The position numbers were made by a program, and so were the translations under genes. Shown in pieces: positions 9,540 to 17,442 of a DNA stretch of 29,760 nucleotides. The stretch spans positions 221,710 through 251,469 of the forward strand of contig BFEA01000028.1 of assembly GCA_003427395.1 (NCBI GenBank), given 5' to 3'. Below the pieces are notes generated by a model that searched no databases, had not been told where the DNA came from, and was given only the letters and a program-made list of their open reading frames with translations. Positions within the stretch are counted from its first letter, which is position 1. The number at the start of each line of letters is the position of its first letter. Origin of the DNA: Chara braunii. Its lineage: Eukaryota; Streptophyta; Charophyceae; Charales; Characeae.

Positions 9540-10539
9540 TGCGAGGATATGGGTCCTCGGCAGGCCTAAGGGCCCCCCTGCAGCATATGTGCCTGCCCTA
9601 AGTGAAGGCGGGCCTAACAAATCACGAGAGACCCTTGGCTGCCAATTTCGCATTTGGGGTCCAGGCAGTTTCGTCGCGCCAGTTGGTTGAAGGGAAACAC
9701 AAGCCGAGCAGCGTGGAAATTCCCAGGCCTTCTAGGCCTTTCTGAAATCACAGGCCCTGGGCGAGATTCGCAGCCTCATACACAGACAGTCGGGAGGCCC
9801 AACCGAATGAGGCCCAGTAGCTGCAGTAGAGGCACAACATCCTGGGGCCTACCGGAAGCTTATGGGCCCAGGCCAGTCCAGCCAGGCTGCCGAATGAGGC
9901 AGGCTCTTTCCATATAGGAAAGAGCTCGCTGCCTGGCCAGCAATTCGGGCACTCGCATGCTGGCGGCAGCGCTGCTGGAGCTGAAGCTCGTGGGCTGCTG
10001 CTAGCGCTGAGCGGTGAGGTGCAGGCACGTGTGGTCGTGCAGGGAGCAGGGCACTGCTGAGGGCAGCGCCATAGCCCAGCCTCCATAGCTGGCAGGGCTT
10101 GGATGTACAGTGAGGCGCAAAGGTGGTCTTCAGATGTACAACAAAGGGAAACGTGGGAGAGAGTCAAGGGGGAGAGAGAAGGAGGATGATGATGATGTGA
10201 GGGCACATACCTGGTATTGGCGATGGTTCTGCATGGGCGACATCTTCAAGTATTTCGGGTGCTGCTGACGTCAACAGTTGCATTGTCAATTAGTAGGCTA
10301 GTAGTAGCTGTGTAGGGAGTAGGTTGGGCGNNGAGCGCCAAGTAGGGAGATAGAGACGGGATACATATATTGGTGGTGGCAAGAGCAAGCTCTCATTGAC
10401 ATTGACTTTCAGTGCTACGATTCTCCATTGGTGTTATATTGGTCCAATGCTGCTTCCTGAACATTGTGTTACGATTTGGCTTTCAATGTGATTGTGCAAT
10501 CTGAATATTGTCATCTTGCTTCTGCTGATTTTCCTTGCA
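9540..10539 (+). repeat. Element 1 3' LTR
   Basis: It starts TGCGAGGATATGGGTCCTCGG and ends GATTTTCCTTGCA, matching the 5' LTR. Two hairpins are intact here: GCCTGCC (9591-9597) with GGCGGGC (9607-9613) around CTAAGTGAA, and the ATATA-loop hairpin at 9898-9933. Two N bases at 10331-10332 mark an assembly uncertainty. Confidence 0.93.
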
Positions 10540-10582
10540 AAATAAAACGAGAATGAAATTATTGAATGGGCGAGCACGTTTT

Positions 10583-10600
10583 TGGCACCGTTGTCGGCGC
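10583..10600 (+). other. tRNA-Asp-type primer binding site
   Basis: TGGCACCGTTGTCGGCGC matches 14 of 18 bases of the known Asp-tRNA primer site of many plant LTR elements (TGGCGCCGTTGCCGGGGA). It is preceded by a T run, as usual. A CA at 10575-10576 could be the LTR end. Related but weaker copies occur at 18157-18180 and 18352-18380. Confidence 0.6.
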
Positions 10601-10602
10601 GA

Positions 10603-10620
10603 ATACCCTGACAAGGGTAT
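10603..10620 (+). other. Hairpin 3' of the Asp-type primer site
   Basis: ATACCCT (10603-10609) and AGGGTAT (10614-10620) form a perfect 7-bp stem with the tetraloop GACA, three bases after the primer site. Confidence 0.6.
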
Positions 10621-11726
10621 CCGCCCTAGTTTTTGCAAGTGACAGGAAGTAAGAGTTAAAAGTCTAAGTGTACTGCGCGAGTCGCGGCTAAGCCTGTTCA
10701 GCTACACTAATAGGATGGCTGACTAGAGTAGAGCGTGAGTGGGCGCGCAGTCTTAAGGCGCGCGTGTGATTCCTCCGTTTGATTAAGCAACCTGCTTAGT
10801 TGGCCGGCCTGATTTGTTTTTATTAGGAATAAAAGGTCTGCTTTTATTTAGGACGGTTGGCCACTGGTAGGCCTGACATACGAGGTGGGGCGCAAGGCAG
10901 CCATAGCGCAAAGGGGGCAAGCCAGCGCGGGTGCCTAGCGACAGCATGCTTCGGAACCAGGCAAAAAGGGCCACGATAAGCAGGAAGGCCTGCGTGGTTG
11001 ACTATGTTGGAGGACAGTGTTTGCTCCTCGCTAAGTGGGGCCGGCATAAAGACCGATTAGCTGTTGACAAGTGCCGCAGGGCGCTGCCCCGATAGAGTCC
11101 TTCGGGACATCCGTTAAAATTGGAACGATACGGAGAAGGTTCGCATGGTCCCTGCGCAAGGATGACATGCATAAATACCAAGGAGGTCCGGTGGTTCGGG
11201 CTTTCTATTCTGCATTCTCACTGCTGAAGAGCAGTTGATTGAGCGCCAGGGGGCGATAGCGCAGTTGGAGCAGGCGTCGTAGGATTGCTTTGGCCAGTCG
11301 TTGCGCACAGAGGGTGCATGCAGGATAAGCGGTCGGACAGGTAGGGCCGGGTCGCCGGGACTACCAGGCAAAGCGCTAGCAGCAGTGAGCGAGGAGAGGC
11401 AGTGGAGTGACGGGCACTAGGCCGATAAGGTAGAGCAGCAAAGAGAAGGACGAACTTGGACAGGATCTAGCGCAGGGTGCATGCGGGGCAAGGACGGCGC
11501 AGCCGTGGAGGGGGAGAAGCTATGGCAGGGGTGAAAGTTACGCAGCCTGCCCGTTCCTTGATGGAACCAGGCGGGGAGAGATGGTAGGTAGGGGTTTTAA
11601 GATAGGGCGAACTCGACTACGAAGTTGGGTTGAGTAGAAGGTTAGTATAGAGGGAGGTTAGTAGGGAAAGTTTTGCACGGAGGGATGATGGAAACAGATA
11701 TGGCAAGGAATGAAAGACGAAGATCT
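10621..11726. other. Non-coding stretch with small hairpins
   Basis: No supported gene. Structure seen: GCGCGC repeated on both sides of AGTCTTAAG near 10744-10764, a TAAGC/GCTTA stem near 10784, and the mutually exclusive TTTTATT/AATAAAA pairs at 10818-10848. The part after about 11040 is G-rich and shows nothing I recognise. Confidence 0.45.
10818..10848 (+). promoter_or_regulatory. Alternative hairpins around an AATAAA
   Basis: AATAAAA (10828-10834) can pair either with TTTTATT upstream (10818-10824, 3-nt loop) or with TTTTATT downstream (10842-10848, 7-nt loop). The central strand contains AATAAA, the usual polyadenylation signal. A regulatory use is speculation. The three complementary 7-mers are seen directly. 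Confidence 0.4.
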
Positions 11727-11958
11727 CACTCGATTCTGCACGGAATCGAGTGACCTGAGAGGCGAATCAGGGATTTTCGGGCATGGCGATCCCAGTTCTG
11801 AAGTCAAGTATAGTAAAAAGTTAGTAGAAAAAGACTTAGAAAAGAAAAAGGGGGTGCGCGAAGCCAGGTCGGGAGTAGAGATAAGGAGAGTGAGAAATCG
11901 GTATTATTACTTGATCCGACAGAAACGATCGAGAGAAGATGCGGGGTGGGGGTTATGA
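11710..11958 (+). CDS. Small charged ORF of unknown function
   Basis: 82 residues, very rich in Lys, Arg, Glu and Asp, with a KKLVEKDLEKKKGVREAR stretch that could form a charged helix. I recognise no family. Its start overlaps a perfect 10-bp hairpin (11727-11752), which must therefore also be read as codons. Two other ATGs in another frame (11688, 11703) lie just upstream. It may be a remnant of a gag-like protein or simply chance. Confidence 0.2.
   Translation: MKDEDLTRFCTESSDLRGESGIFGHGDPSSEVKYSKKLVEKDLEKKKGVREARSGVEIRRVRNRYYYLIRQKRSREDAGWGL
11727..11752 (+). other. Perfect 10-bp hairpin
   Basis: CACTCGATTC (11727-11736) and GAATCGAGTG (11743-11752) enclose the loop TGCACG. Confidence 0.65.
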
Positions 11959-13239
11959 GATTGGGCGACTTCGGTAGCGGAGCTAGGCTTGAGGATCAGT
12001 GATCAGGTTCTGAGTTAAATTACTGAAGCACTGCGTGAAGGGAAAGGAGGTGTGGACTGGCAGTGAATCTTTCCCCATTCCAGCGGGATATCCATTCTGA
12101 TTTTGCCCATCCATTCGGAGGGAAACAGCGTGAAGCGAGCCGCGCCGTTGGAGGCTTACCTGTTGGCCAACACATGCTCGCAGGAGATTCGTTGGAGTTG
12201 GAAACAAGTGTCGATTGGCATCGCAGCCACTTCCGCCGCATCTCCAAGGGCATCTGCTTGTTGCCACGGTCGTGGGCCCGACTGTGTTCGTTGCAGAGGC
12301 CATGCTTGTTGATCAGTACATCTTCCTCGTTGGTTCGCCCGAGCGAGGGAGTGGGCAGTGTGTCTAGCCATTTGTGGGTGGAAGGTTCATTCCAGCTTTG
12401 CACGAGTGATTCAGTCAGGATAGCGGGAAGGTGACTACGGGGGCCAGAGGCTTACCTGCTGGCTGAGCACGACCCATCCCGATCGGAGGAAAGCACTCAG
12501 ATCTGAGAGGCTGGTTTCGGTTGTTCCCCGTTGCAATGCTGGTCACAGTAGTTCATGTCGGAATGCCCGCTTCAGTGTGAGTACTGTGCGCTAAGGATTG
12601 TTGTGTTCGCAACAGCTATTTTGCTACACAGTGCTAAGGCTGCTATTGACTATTGAATGCCTCCTTCTGCTGTGTCATGGTGAGCCTGCTGAGTCTACGA
12701 CTCCGCTGTTACTACCTCGATCGAGGCGCTGCTCCTCCAATTGCCCGGAGTAGCGAGGAACTAAAGAGAGGGAGTGAAAATCTACCTGTTGACAGCTATA
12801 CTAGCAGGAGGCGGGCAGTGGACTTCTGCCTGGCCTGAACTATCTGCTCTCTGATGGGAGAAGTCAGGACAACTAGATAAATGCGGGTCGGTGGAAAAGG
12901 CTGACTTATTGTGTCTGTGCGTACACGTACTAGACGGTGGCGGTGATCCACATAGTTGGCATCCACACTAAACATTGGCTGGGACGGTGGGCCTCGTTGT
13001 CGTCCATGATCCGCACTGTTGCCTGCTGAAGCGGTCAGGGCTGTGCTTTCTGGGCCACAGGCCATATTTTGAGGACACGACCGGTAGGCCGTGCGTTTCA
13101 CTAGGAGAAAATAGTAGCGAGCATACAACATCGGCGGACTGTGTTCTCGGCGTATATGCATGGGCAGCTATTGAAAGACAGGGTTGCAGGTATAGTATCT
13201 AGACGGCCAAGCTGCGTATAGCAGGCTGTCGATTCCCTT
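11959..13239. other. Non-coding stretch
   Basis: Overlapping open frames exist on both strands at 11983-12434, but none shows a motif or a codon pattern I trust. GAGGCTTACCTG occurs twice (12151-12162 and 12447-12458). On the minus strand this reads CAGGTAAGCC, a good 5' splice-site consensus. Otherwise I see nothing. Confidence 0.4.
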
Positions 13240-13680
13240 CAGTCGATTCCCCACTGGTTACTGTGTATTGTTGCACATTGCGGCTGGCTGCTGCGGTTGA
13301 CTGTGCCTGGGCGATCACTGCTGTTTTCTTTTACTGCACGAGCAACTGCTGGCCACTGACTGATACTGGCCACAACCGATTGTTGACTGTAGCAGGCTGC
13401 GGCCCACTACCCAGACTATAGCAGACTGCGACCTACTACTCCAGACTGTGGCACACTGCTCCATGTTGCTGCCTACTACAGGCAGGCTGTGGTAAACCGG
13501 CTGTGTGCAAACTGCTGCTACGCCTGTCGACCGTGCACAGACTGCTGCTACGTCTGCTGACTGTGCACAGACTGCTGTTGCCGCTTGTTGCTGTTGCTGC
13601 CTGTTACTGGTTATTGCATATTGTTGCATACCGTGTTGACTGTCACAGGCTGCTGTGCGGCAACAATTGGACTGAGGAGA
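13240..13680. repeat. Degenerate CTG-rich repeat tract
   Basis: Irregular repeats of a unit like CAGACTGCTGCTAC with GACTGTGCACAGACTG. Two clear consecutive units lie at about 13510-13580, with increasingly degenerate units on both sides. The open frames here are artefacts of the repeat. Confidence 0.6.
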
Positions 13681-13689
13681 GGTGCTGAG

Positions 13690-14317
13690 GTTCGAAGAGG
13701 TGATCAGACTTTACAAGCAGGGGGTTAGTGCCGCGGATTGGGAGGTCGTCAGGTGATTGATTTCGACAGTTTGACTTCAGAAATTGGCCAAGCTGATACT
13801 ATTTGGCCATCATTGCGGGGCCCTCAGGCGCATGAAGGTATCAAGGCCCTCTCCTGAGAGTTGAGTTGTCCCCTTCTTGTATCTCGAGCGTCTGAAACCC
13901 CTATATTCTGCCTTTCTTACTCTAAGTCTAATCCAGTTTTGAGAGGAAGGCGGCAGGCGGGATTGCAACCCGTAGGACCGCAACAAGACTCTGTGGGGAG
14001 TCAACCCACCGATTGCGGGAGCTCTGCGGAACCTAGGCGAGGTTCTGGAGGCAGGGAACCATTAGGTAATCCATCTCTATCTGTATAACCCACTACACCC
14101 ATGTTTGCATATCCCCCCTGTAGTTTGGTTGGTGTATGCATGCCTGTCCCTATGATTTTTGCTTTCTCTTCAGGACATAACCAGACTAAGTAAAGGAACG
14201 CAGGTATAATGCCAGTTTCATCTTCTTTACCTGATTGAAAGCAGATTGTAGGGTTGCATCTGGGGGAAGGGTGGGAGAAAGGCTGTATTGCATGAGTTTG
14301 ATTGGGTCAACCAAAGG
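13690..14317. other. Non-coding stretch before the hairpin array
   Basis: Short stems include GACTC/GAGTC near 13987-14001 and GAACCT (14029-14034) with AGGTTC (14040-14045). A 75-residue plus-strand frame (13861-14088) continues upstream past one stop and has no recognisable family. No supported gene. Confidence 0.4.
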
Positions 14318-14350
14318 CTGGGTCAGTTCCATAAGTTTGGGAAGACCCAG
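14318..14350 (+). other. Loop-family hairpin 1
   Basis: Perfect 7-bp stem: CTGGGTC (14318-14324) with GACCCAG (14344-14350). Confidence 0.75.
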
Positions 14351-14381
14351 TGTTGTGTTTATTTTTGGATTGCTTGGAGGA

Positions 14382-14414
14382 CCAGACAAGTTCCATAAGT
14401 TTGAGTTGCTCTGG
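14382..14414 (+). other. Loop-family hairpin 2
   Basis: Weakest copy: 5-bp stem CCAGA (14382-14386) with TCTGG (14410-14414). The loop is altered to TTTGAG at its 3' part. Confidence 0.6.
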
Positions 14415-14447
14415 CTTGTGAGGGCTGACTGTGGCTGATTTCTCAGG

Positions 14448-14483
14448 GACCAAGCATGTTTCATAAGTTTGGGTGGCTTGGTC
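14448..14483 (+). other. Loop-family hairpin 3
   Basis: Perfect 8-bp stem: GACCAAGC (14448-14455) with GCTTGGTC (14476-14483). The loop has one change, GTTTCATAAG. Confidence 0.78.
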
Positions 14484-14528
14484 GCCTTGTTTACTTTGAG
14501 GTTTTGCCAGTTTCTTTAGTTTCTGAAC

Positions 14529-14575
14529 GAGGAGGTCTGAGCATGTTCCATAAGTTTGGGTCGCTCAACCTCTTC
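14529..14575 (+). other. Loop-family hairpin 4
   Basis: Longest stem: TGAGC (14538-14542) with GCTCA (14563-14567), then one bulged C (14537), then GAGGAGGT (14529-14536) with ACCTCTTC (14568-14575). That is 13 pairs including one G-T. Confidence 0.78.
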
Positions 14576-14609
14576 CTGCTTTGGTTTGGAAAGAAATGAA
14601 CCAGGCTGA

Positions 14610-14649
14610 GGGTCAAGACATGTTCCATAAGTTTGGGTGGTCTTGGTCC
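14610..14649 (+). other. Loop-family hairpin 5
   Basis: GGGTCAAGAC (14610-14619) with GTCTTGGTCC (14640-14649): ten pairs, two of them G-T. Confidence 0.75.
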
Positions 14650-14679
14650 AACGCCTCGCACATGCTAGAACTAGAAGGT

Positions 14680-14694
14680 TATAACTTTGTTATA
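14680..14694 (+). other. Short hairpin between array copies
   Basis: TATAAC (14680-14685) with GTTATA (14689-14694) around a TTT loop. It lacks the conserved loop. Confidence 0.45.
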
Positions 14695-14723
14695 CTCTAT
14701 TATTATATTATCTATGAACTGGC

Positions 14724-14762
14724 TAGTCAGACACGGTTCCATAAGTTTGGGTGGTCTGACTA
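14724..14762 (+). other. Loop-family hairpin 6
   Basis: Perfect 9-bp stem: TAGTCAGAC (14724-14732) with GTCTGACTA (14754-14762). Confidence 0.78.
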
Positions 14763-14824
14763 TAGCTTATCACCAACTGCAGAGAGTATTAATTAAGAAT
14801 AAAACTTGTGATACGAAGGGGCAG

Positions 14825-14857
14825 ACTGAGTCTTGAGCTGAAGATGATCGACTCAGT
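14825..14857 (+). other. Hairpin without the family loop
   Basis: ACTGAGTC (14825-14832) with GACTCAGT (14850-14857), perfect 8-bp stem with a 17-nt loop. Confidence 0.5.
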
Positions 14858-14925
14858 TATATGCTACCTCAAAAGACTAAGTGCAGACAATTATATAAAT
14901 TCTGGATACCTAAACAGTTCAGGGC

Positions 14926-14943
14926 GACTAGGGTGGCCTAGTC
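14926..14943 (+). other. Hairpin without the family loop
   Basis: GACTAGG (14926-14932) with CCTAGTC (14937-14943) around GTGG. It may be a family copy that lost its loop, since the stem resembles that of copy 7. Confidence 0.5.
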
Positions 14944-15001
14944 ATGTGCCCAAAGAAGAGAAAAGTTGTTGTGCCCTATGTTTGTGTATACTTCATGGTT
15001 G

Positions 15002-15037
15002 GGCTAGACATGTTCCATAAGTTTGGGTGGTCTAGCC
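15002..15037 (+). other. Loop-family hairpin 7
   Basis: Perfect 8-bp stem: GGCTAGAC (15002-15009) with GTCTAGCC (15030-15037). The loop is the consensus. Confidence 0.78.
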
Positions 15038-15328
15038 TTATGCCCTATGTAAGCTGGGTATAAGGGGATAAATCANTGANAGACTATGAANTATTGTTTG
15101 CTAAATTGACTTGGGGATGGTGAGAGCACTTACCTTTGTGATTTGGCCTGCATGTGACTGAGTGGTGTCACTACTTAGTCTGAGTTTCAGTTGATAGGTA
15201 GTTGCTTTAGTTGCTCGCCACGTGCTAGAGTCATAGGAGTTAGTTTTCATTCCTGCATTCTCTGAGCTGAGATTTTTTTACTTAGATAAATTTCTGCATT
15301 TTCTGGGATCTTTTATTTATACTTGCTC
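15038..15328. other. Spacer between the two structured repeat families
   Basis: It contains three N bases (15076, 15080, 15091), a GTGAC/GTCAC stem-loop near 15166, and T-rich sequence. No gene seen. Confidence 0.4.
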
Positions 15329-15892
15329 TTGTATAAATCTTGGTAAGCCACTTTCTCTACGGGAATTGCTGCCGAAATTTTTACAAAACCAAGGAGTTAG
15401 TCAAAACTTTACCTTCTTCAGGATCCGGTCTTGTTGGCTTTTTGACTTAGTAAGAATCTGGGAAGCCTCCTTTTCTAAAGGAAGTGCTGCCCAATTTTTT
15501 ACTAATTCAGGGAGTTAGACAAAATTGGGCCTTGAAGGGTCAAGGTCATTTCAAATTCTAAACTTAGCTTTGTATAAATCTTGGAATAGCACTTTCCCTA
15601 CGGGAAGCGCTGCCGAAATTTCTACAAATCTAAGGAGTTGGGTAAAATTTTGTCTTAACAAAACTCAGACTTCATGTTTGAGTCCATATCTGACTTTGTA
15701 CAAATGTGGGAAGCCTTCCTTTCTAAAGGAAGTGCTGCCCAAATTTTCACTAAATGAGGGAGTTAGACAAAATTTGACTTTCTAGAATCCAAAGGTTTGA
15801 TTTTTAGGTCAGTATAAATTCTGCGATGACACTTTTCCTACGGGAAGCGCTGCCGAAATTTTTCAAGTTTAGAGGAGTTAGATTATATTTGA
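15329..15892 (+). repeat. Five ~120-bp structured repeats in A-B-A-B-A order
   Basis: Units: A1 15329-15411, B2 15448-15530, A3 15570-15655, B4 15696-15780, A5 15810-15892, with start spacing 114-126 bp. The shared frame is GTATAAATCTTGG, a hairpin, GCTGCC(G/C)AAATTT, then GGAGTTAGACAAAATTT. Type A has TTYYC-TAC-GGGAA hairpins (15353, 15594, 15834). Type B has AAAGGA-type hairpins (15468-15482 and 15715-15732). An outer pair, CTTGG with CCAAG in A1 (15339 and 15389) and CTTGG with CTAAG in A3 (15580 and 15630), is kept through a G-T pair. This pattern suggests RNA structure on the plus strand. No reading frame is shared by all units. Confidence 0.75.
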
Positions 15893-16556
15893 TAGGTGGC
15901 AGTTTCTGGGGATCCACTCTATGTAGGGGAGATTATGTCAGGGTCTACCCTTGCTCTGGACACAACTTAGCGATAGATTCAAGCTTCGTCGAATACGGTG
16001 ATTTGAGTGAGATCATGATATGGAGGTTATTCTCCATGAACTTATAGACTTAGCTTGGGGATTGACCTGTCTTGTGTTACAGGTCTTCTTGAACGAATCG
16101 ATTCAGGATTTGGGCTAGATTCAGCTTGATCCTACAAGGATCGCCTTCTGTTATCACTGATAACAGGTCGGTTGCCGATTCGTCGGTCTACGACTCAATT
16201 CCAACTCGCCCTCCATACTCAACCTAAAAAGGCTTTAGCCCTGGTGATTTTTTATTGTTTTGTTAAGGTTTAACCCGGACTTTTCTTGAGTGGCCATTTA
16301 ACAAAGGTACTGAGTATTTAATTATGGTTGGTTGGCTAGAGGTTGGGGCTTGCATGGCTAAAGCGAGAGGTATGAGTACAGAGAGTGGTTGGGGTTGACT
16401 CCGTGTAGTGCATGGGCTTTGTTGGACTTTTTGATGTGATTGCAGGTATGTTCTGTGGTTCGGATTTTGGATCTGACTGCCTACGATCACACATATACAT
16501 AAGGTTGTGAGGTGCCCCACTGTGATTGTGAGTAGTGATCGTCACATACTTATCCC
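15893..16556. other. Non-coding stretch with hairpin cluster
   Basis: It holds the hairpin trio at 16095-16166. The rest shows no gene. Minus-strand frames at 16263-16545 lack any motif. Confidence 0.4.
16095..16166 (+). other. Palindrome and two triloop hairpins in a row
   Basis: GAATCGATTC palindrome (about 16095-16104). Then GATCCT (16128-16133) with AGGATC (16137-16142) around ACA. After five bases, CTGTTATC (16148-16155) with GATAACAG (16159-16166) around ACT. Confidence 0.65.
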
Positions 16557-16558
16557 CC

Positions 16559-16591
<33 letters not shown>
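16557..16591. repeat. (TA)n(TG)n microsatellite
   Basis: A compound dinucleotide run: TA units followed directly by TG units. Confidence 0.95.
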
Positions 16592-16867
16592 ACCTATGTT
16601 GGAAGTTCGCATGGCCCAAGGGGTCAACGTATTAAGGGTTAAATAGGGGTTGAGGTCGGCATCAAACCCCTTCCTCTTGCTTGCATACTTTTTTTGATTT
16701 CTTGGTTGGACGTTGGCCCTGGGCCGGGATTCGAGCTCCTTGTCCAGGACATCCCAAACCCTAGGCTCTGCAGAGAAGGAACCTTCCCTCGCGCAGAGTC
16801 TATCTGCCCTGCCCGCCGAGACACCCAACCCAGAGGGCAGAGATATGGCGGGGGCTGAACAACATGT

Positions 16868-16937
16868 CCTTCAGCCGTTCAATATCGTGAGGGGTAACCC
16901 TTCACGATATATTCCTTCAGCCATTCAATATCGCGAG
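16868..16937 (+). repeat. Direct repeat with a 13-pair hairpin between its copies
   Basis: CCTTCAGCCGTTCAATATCG (16868-16887) recurs with two changes at 16914-16933. The first copy's ATATCGTGA (16882-16890) plus GGGG pairs with CCCT plus TCACGATAT (16898-16910): 13 pairs, one G-T, loop TAA. Confidence 0.7.
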
Positions 16938-17007
16938 GCCAGAACTGCGATTGCCGCGTATGACTAACATCGCCGATTGGTGTAGGACAGGATTGCAACT
17001 GCGCAAC

Positions 17008-17032
17008 TTATACCAAAGTCTTGCGCGCGACG
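17008..17032 (+). repeat. Direct repeat copy 1 (GCGCGCGACG motif)
   Basis: TTATACCAAAGTCTTGCG with GCGCGACG, and GTTATGGGAT about 24 bases later. It matches 17558-17582 about 550 bp away. Confidence 0.55.
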
Positions 17033-17310
17033 TTTCGCCGTCCTAGTGTCTAGAGTTATGGGATCAAGAGACTCGTACATATGCATGAGTGATCAGCATC
17101 GGTGTAGGCCGTGACTCCAACCAAAAGAAAAACGAGGGTACCCAAGTTTGTGATTTCGGGGCCGGGAGCCCTTCGGCCTATAGTCGCTTTTTAGGATTAT
17201 TATGGTTGGAAGTTGTAGTCCGTGGCAGCCGTCAAAGTCAAACCCCTTGACTTCTTTCCAGACCCTAGATGATGGAGCTGGTCTCCAGGGCGATAAGAGA
17301 CGACTGCCAC

Positions 17311-17328
17311 CACAGGTATGAACCTGTG
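17311..17328 (+). other. Perfect 7-bp hairpin
   Basis: CACAGGT (17311-17317) with ACCTGTG (17322-17328) around ATGA. Confidence 0.55.
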
Positions 17329-17426
17329 TACCACCCACTCTCCGCAGGGTGCAGAAGAGGGTGTGGATTTCAGCCGCACTTGGCGGTTTTCCAGCGTCGA
17401 AAGATTAACCCTCAAGGCGCGTCAGC

Positions 17427-17442
17427 CGACACTTGAGTGTCG
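17427..17442 (+). other. Short perfect palindromic hairpin
   Basis: CGACAC with GTGTCG around TTGA. Confidence 0.5.

Larger units (their letters stand above)
1597..10539 (+). mobile_element. Element 1: full-length, dead Ty3/Gypsy chromovirus
   Basis: Two direct LTRs of about 1 kb (997 and 1000 bp) begin with TG and end with CA. They bound an internal region with a Met-tRNA-type primer site, leader, gag, protease, RT, RNase H, integrase, a chromodomain-like tail and a polypurine tract. This order and the C-terminal tail are those of plant chromoviruses. The four bases AAAT precede the left LTR (1593-1596) and follow the right LTR (10540-10543), a plausible target duplication, possibly five bases because of flanking A residues. 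By eye the LTRs are roughly 95 percent identical, so the copy is not recent. Every coding segment carries frameshifts or stops, and the RT catalytic motif is mutated. Confidence 0.93.
14318..15037 (+). ncRNA. Array of seven hairpins with one conserved loop and covarying stems
   Basis: Seven copies of a loop, consensus GTTCCATAAGTTTGGG, are each flanked by complementary arms. The arms differ from copy to copy but stay paired. Copies are 31-270 bases apart. Innermost pairs include GGTC/GACC, CAGA/TCTG, AAGC/GCTT, GAGC/GCTC and AGAC/GTCT. Several stems use G-T pairs, which would be G-U in RNA, arguing for function as RNA on the plus strand. The loop can itself form a small UCCA/UGGG stem. Arrays of repeated hairpins are known as protein-binding platforms in long non-coding RNAs (for example the Xist A-repeat). 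Any such role here is inference. No reading frame spans the array. Confidence 0.75.
16592..17310. other. Non-coding stretch with repeats and hairpins
   Basis: It includes the 24-bp direct repeat with internal hairpin (16868-16937), the first copy of the GCGCGCGACG repeat (17008-17032), and a GGCCG/CGGCC stem near 17160-17177. Minus-strand frames at 16550-16828 look like shadows. No supported gene. Confidence 0.4.

Noticed and set aside
13861-14088. 75-residue plus-strand frame
   Set aside because: Short, without family resemblance, and interrupted upstream. It lies in sequence better described by small stems.
14318-15892. CRISPR-like array
   Set aside because: The repeats are unevenly spaced, the variable parts are complementary stems rather than spacers, and the context is eukaryotic.
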